Assembly (NCBI GenBank): GCA_937891875.1
Contig: CALATR010000942.1
Location: forward strand, 1 to 9,107
Reading direction: 5' to 3'
DNA from: an uncultured Pseudomonadota bacterium
GTDB lineage: Bacteria > Myxococcota_A > UBA796 > GCA-2862545
DNA: 9,107 nucleotides
Positions 7,009 to 9,107 of this stretch are shown here, piece after piece (within the stretch, counting starts at the first letter, position 1; every line of letters starts with the position of its first letter). The notes under the pieces are model-generated. The model did not search any database. It was not told the origin of the DNA and saw nothing but the letters and a program-made list of their open reading frames with translations. Made by a program: the position numbers and the translations under genes.

Positions 7009-8694
7009 GTGGATCGCCGACACCCACTCGTTCGCTGGCTGTTTCTCGCGCTCGCCGCAGTCTTGCTCGTCGCCAGCGTGACCCTGCCGCTGGTGGTCGT
7101 GGCCGACGCGCCCGAGGACCAGCGCTGCGCCAACCCGCGCAGCGCCGCAGACAGCCTCTTTGTCGCCCCCGAGCCCGCCCTCGCCTGCGTCGACGCGCCG
7201 GACAAGGACAAGGCCCGCCTCGCGACCCAGCTACGCCAGATCCTCGACGCCCGTGGCCTGTACGTCCCTGTCGCAACCCTCTCGGAGGACGCCGACCACG
7301 TCGACGAGGACTCGGGCGCGGCACGGGTGCAGCCCCTGCCCACCACGGCGCCGTGGCTCGTCATCGAGAAGCAGGGGGATGGCAACTGGCGCTACTCCCG
7401 CCAGACCATGAACCAGGTCCAGGTCCTGTACGACCAGACCTTCTCCGGGCTGTCGGCCTGGCTGCAGGAGCTTCTGCCAGGGGTGTTCCAGCAGCGGCTG
7501 CCGGTGATCGGCGGCTACGCCTGGCAGTGGGTCCTCGGCTTCGGCCTGGTGGTGTTCGCCTTCCTCATCGCCCTGCTGGTCCGGGTGTTCGTGCTCTCCC
7601 AGCTGCGGGGCCTCGCGACCCGCCTGTCCCTGCGCGTCGACAAGCAGGTGCTGCAGAAGCTCGACCTGCCGGTCATGGGCTTCGTCATCGCCGGGATCGT
7701 CGCCTGGCGCCTCCCCGACGTGCAGCTCCCCATCGAGCTGTCGAGCCTCGCCTTCCTGATGCTCTCCATCGCGCTGGGTCTGTGCGGCGTGCTCATCGCG
7801 AGCCGGCTGGTGACCGTGGGCACCGGGTTCTGGGCCGCGCGCACCGAGGAGACCGAGAGCCGCCTCGACGACCAGCTCGTGCCCCTGGTCCGCCAGATCG
7901 GCCAGATCATCGTCTGGGCCATCGGCATCCTCTTCGTGCTGCAGAACAACGGGGTGCAGGTGTGGAGCTTCGTCGCCGGTCTGGGCATCGGCTCCCTGGC
8001 GTTCGCCCTCGCCGCCCAGGACACCGTCGCCAACCTCTTCGGCGCGCTCAACATCTTCCTCGACAAGCCCTTCCAGATCGGGGACTGGGTCAAGGTCGGC
8101 GACGTGGAGGGCACGATCGAGGAGGTCGGCTTCCGCAGCTTTCGGGTCCGGACGTTCTACAACTCGGTCGTCACCGTGCCCAACAGCACGATCACCAACA
8201 CCAACGTCGACAACCTGGGCGTGCGCAACCGCCGCCGCTGCAAGATCACCCTGGGCCTGACCTACGACACGCCCCCCGACACCCTGCAGGCGTTCGTCGA
8301 GGCCGTGCGCGCGGTCCTGGCCGCCCACCCCAAGGTGCAGAACTCCTACGAGGTGCACTTCCACGGATTCGGCGCTTCGTCCCTCGATATCCTGGTCTAC
8401 TACCACATCGTGTGCGAGTCGTGGACCGAGGAGCTGGAGACCCGCTCGGCCAACTTCCTCGAGTTCCTGCGGGTCGCCGAGGCCCTGGGCGTCAGCTTCG
8501 CCTTCCCGAGCACCTCGCTCTACGTGGAGTCGACCCCGAAGGACCCCATGGCCGCCCAGGCGCGCCGCGAGGTCAGCGAGCTGCAGCAGGTCGCGGCGAG
8601 CTTCGGGCCCAACGGCCCCAACTCCCGCCCGTTCGGCCCGGTCTTCGAGCCGTCGTACTCGGCGAAGGACGTGACGGCGCGCGGCGAGGGGTAG
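7009..8694 (+). CDS. MscS-family mechanosensitive ion channel, large form
   Basis: The product has 561 residues, about twice E. coli MscS. The GTG start follows AAGGAG by four bases. A first hydrophobic segment (10-31) acts as signal or anchor and is followed by an extracytoplasmic region (32-165) with two cysteines (40, 60) that may pair. Further membrane segments lie at about 171-196, 219-234, 245-268 and 294-312. The pore-lining helix runs 318-351 with the small-residue pattern AGLGIGSLAFALAAQDTVAN and then NLFGALNIFLDKPF. The MscS beta domain (356-402) has QIGDWVKVGDVEGTIEEVG and VTVPNSTITNTNVDN. The alpha/beta cage follows to about 515, then a Pro/Gly/Ser-rich tail. The family opens under membrane tension to release solutes during hypo-osmotic shock. 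It is transcribed away from the lipoprotein gene and ends just before repeat-rich DNA. Confidence 0.93.
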   Translation: MDRRHPLVRWLFLALAAVLLVASVTLPLVVVADAPEDQRCANPRSAADSLFVAPEPALACVDAPDKDKARLATQLRQILDARGLYVPVATLSEDADHVDEDSGAARVQPLPTTAPWLVIEKQGDGNWRYSRQTMNQVQVLYDQTFSGLSAWLQELLPGVFQQRLPVIGGYAWQWVLGFGLVVFAFLIALLVRVFVLSQLRGLATRLSLRVDKQVLQKLDLPVMGFVIAGIVAWRLPDVQLPIELSSLAFLMLSIALGLCGVLIASRLVTVGTGFWAARTEETESRLDDQLVPLVRQIGQIIVWAIGILFVLQNNGVQVWSFVAGLGIGSLAFALAAQDTVANLFGALNIFLDKPFQIGDWVKVGDVEGTIEEVGFRSFRVRTFYNSVVTVPNSTITNTNVDNLGVRNRRRCKITLGLTYDTPPDTLQAFVEAVRAVLAAHPKVQNSYEVHFHGFGASSLDILVYYHIVCESWTEELETRSANFLEFLRVAEALGVSFAFPSTSLYVESTPKDPMAAQARREVSELQQVAASFGPNGPNSRPFGPVFEPSYSAKDVTARGEG

Positions 8695-8714
8695 CGAGCG
8701 AGCCGGACCGCGGA

Positions 8715-8759
8715 GTCGTGGCGGGCGCAGGGTCGTGGCGGGCGCGGAACCGTGGCGCG
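8715..8759 (+). repeat. 17-base tandem repeat after the channel gene
   Basis: GTCGTGGCGGGCGC occurs at 8715-8728 and again exactly at 8732-8745. A third, degenerate copy (CGTGGCGCG from 8751) keeps the 17-base period. It is non-coding, in the 413-base stretch between the channel stop and the window end. It is distinct from the heptamer arrays nearby. Confidence 0.7.
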
Positions 8760-8814
8760 TAGTCACGGATGGTGGGAGTGGAGGGACATAGCGGGGAGAG
8801 GGAGTGGCGGGCCG

Positions 8815-8842
8815 GTCTCCAGTCTCCAGTCTCCAGTCTCCA
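8815..8842 (+). repeat. Heptamer array GTCTCCA, left arm of copy B
   Basis: Four identical phased units start at 8815, 8822, 8829 and 8836, with a partial GTCC at 8843-8846. All are exact, and the array pairs with 9024-9057. Confidence 0.92.
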
Positions 8843-9027
8843 GTCCGCAGCCAGCTTGGCGGGACGCAAGTCTGCGGTGCCGTCCGGTGGGGCGTCCAAA
8901 GTGCGAACACCCAGGTCGAAACACCTGATCCCTGGACGAAGCCGAGCCGTCTGAAGTGGCGTGTTGGGAGCTCTGAGATCAGGCCGAGCGCACCACTCCC
9001 GCTGCTTCAATTCCGGTGCTCCGGGAC

Positions 9028-9055
9028 TGGAGACTGGAGACTGGAGACTGGAGAC
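9028..9055 (-). repeat. Heptamer array GTCTCCA, right arm of copy B
   Basis: Four identical inverted units (TGGAGAC on the plus strand) start at 9028, 9035, 9042 and 9049, preceded by a partial GGAC. Unit number and sequence equal those of the left arm. Confidence 0.92.
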
Positions 9056-9097
9056 CGAGCCGACCGCTCCCCTGCCCGCAGCGACGCGACTCCCCGC

Positions 9098-9107
9098 GAG
9101 ACTGGAG
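9098..9107 (-). repeat. Start of a further heptamer stretch, cut by window edge
   Basis: GAGACTGGAG at the last ten bases is the same heptamer phase (TGGAGAC-type) beyond the 39-base block. It suggests another array or copy continuing outside the window. Only one and a half units are visible. Confidence 0.45.

Larger units (their letters stand above)
8800..9102 (-). repeat. Heptamer-armed inverted-repeat element, copy B
   Basis: This is the same family as copy A in the opposite orientation. Read on the minus strand, it opens with the 39-base block (9102 down to 9064), matching copy A at 35 of 39 positions. It ends with GGCCCGCCACTCCC (8813 down to 8800), identical to copy A. The arms 8813-8846 and 9024-9057 are perfect 34-base inverted repeats made of GTCTCCA heptamers. 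The 177-base core (8847-9023) is less GC-rich than the genes (54 of 90 bases G or C at 8891-8980) and holds hairpins: CAGGT-CGAAAC-ACCTG (8912-8927) and GGACGC/GCGTCC (8862-8867, 8892-8897). No credible reading frame is seen. It follows the channel gene, so it may lie in that transcript's 3' region. Alternatives are a non-autonomous mobile element or a structured RNA. Confidence 0.78.

Noticed and set aside
6937..7023. Upstream start extending the lipoprotein to 234 residues
   Set aside because: It would bury the signal peptide and lipobox 29 residues inside and ignores the GGAGG placed before the ATG at 6936.
6975..8762. Plus-strand 595-codon frame overlapping the MscS gene
   Set aside because: This is a compositional shadow; the MscS frame carries the conserved pore and beta-domain motifs.
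7231..8910. Minus-strand 559-codon frame opposite the MscS gene
   Set aside because: It has a Gln/Gly/His/Asp-rich composition with no motifs, opposite a clear gene.
8573..9010. Minus-strand 145-codon frame through repeat copy B
   Set aside because: It would start at TTG without a ribosome-binding site, it translates heptamers into a 7-residue periodic sequence, and it runs into the antisense of mscS.
8815..9055. CRISPR-like array
   Set aside because: The units are contiguous 7-mers without spacers, arranged as inverted arms; there are no cas genes.

Overview
The window is very GC-rich DNA (coding parts roughly three-quarters G+C by eye) with long bacterial genes that mostly start with GTG. 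The FHA-GGDEF fusion, the large DUF3857/transglutaminase-like TPR protein and the lipoprotein with an Asp/Thr-rich linker after its lipobox cysteine all suggest a Gram-negative predatory or social delta-type lineage such as Myxococcota. That assignment is inference; there is no rRNA or marker gene here.

Layout. Positions 3-752 (+) hold the 3' part of an FHA-diguanylate cyclase. Seven bases later, 760-4242 (+) encodes a 1160-residue exported protein with a DUF3857 / transglutaminase-like / helical-repeat architecture whose catalytic residues are gone. After an 80-base leader with notable inverted repeats come two genes overlapping by four bases: 4323-4952 (+), a five-segment membrane protein, and 4949-6022 (+), a membrane-anchored M23 (LytM-type) peptidase. 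A lipoprotein gene, 6319-6936 (-), converges on the peptidase gene and diverges from 7009-8694 (+), a large MscS-type mechanosensitive channel. Most products act at or beyond the inner membrane: peptidoglycan remodelling, osmotic relief, and exported scaffold or lipoprotein roles.

The most interesting part is non-coding. Two intergenic stretches, 6023-6318 and 8695-9107, carry two copies in opposite orientation of one repeat family. Each copy has a roughly 39-base conserved block at one end, an array of heptamers with a GTCTC core, a central core of 130-180 bases, an inverted matching heptamer array, and an identical 14-base motif (GGCCCGCCACTCCC) at the other end. The heptamer differs between copies (GTCTCTG versus GTCTCCA), yet the two arms of each copy match each other, so each copy can fold into a long stem. 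Both copies lie directly downstream of gene 3' ends. A further heptamer starts at the window's right edge, so the structure continues outside.
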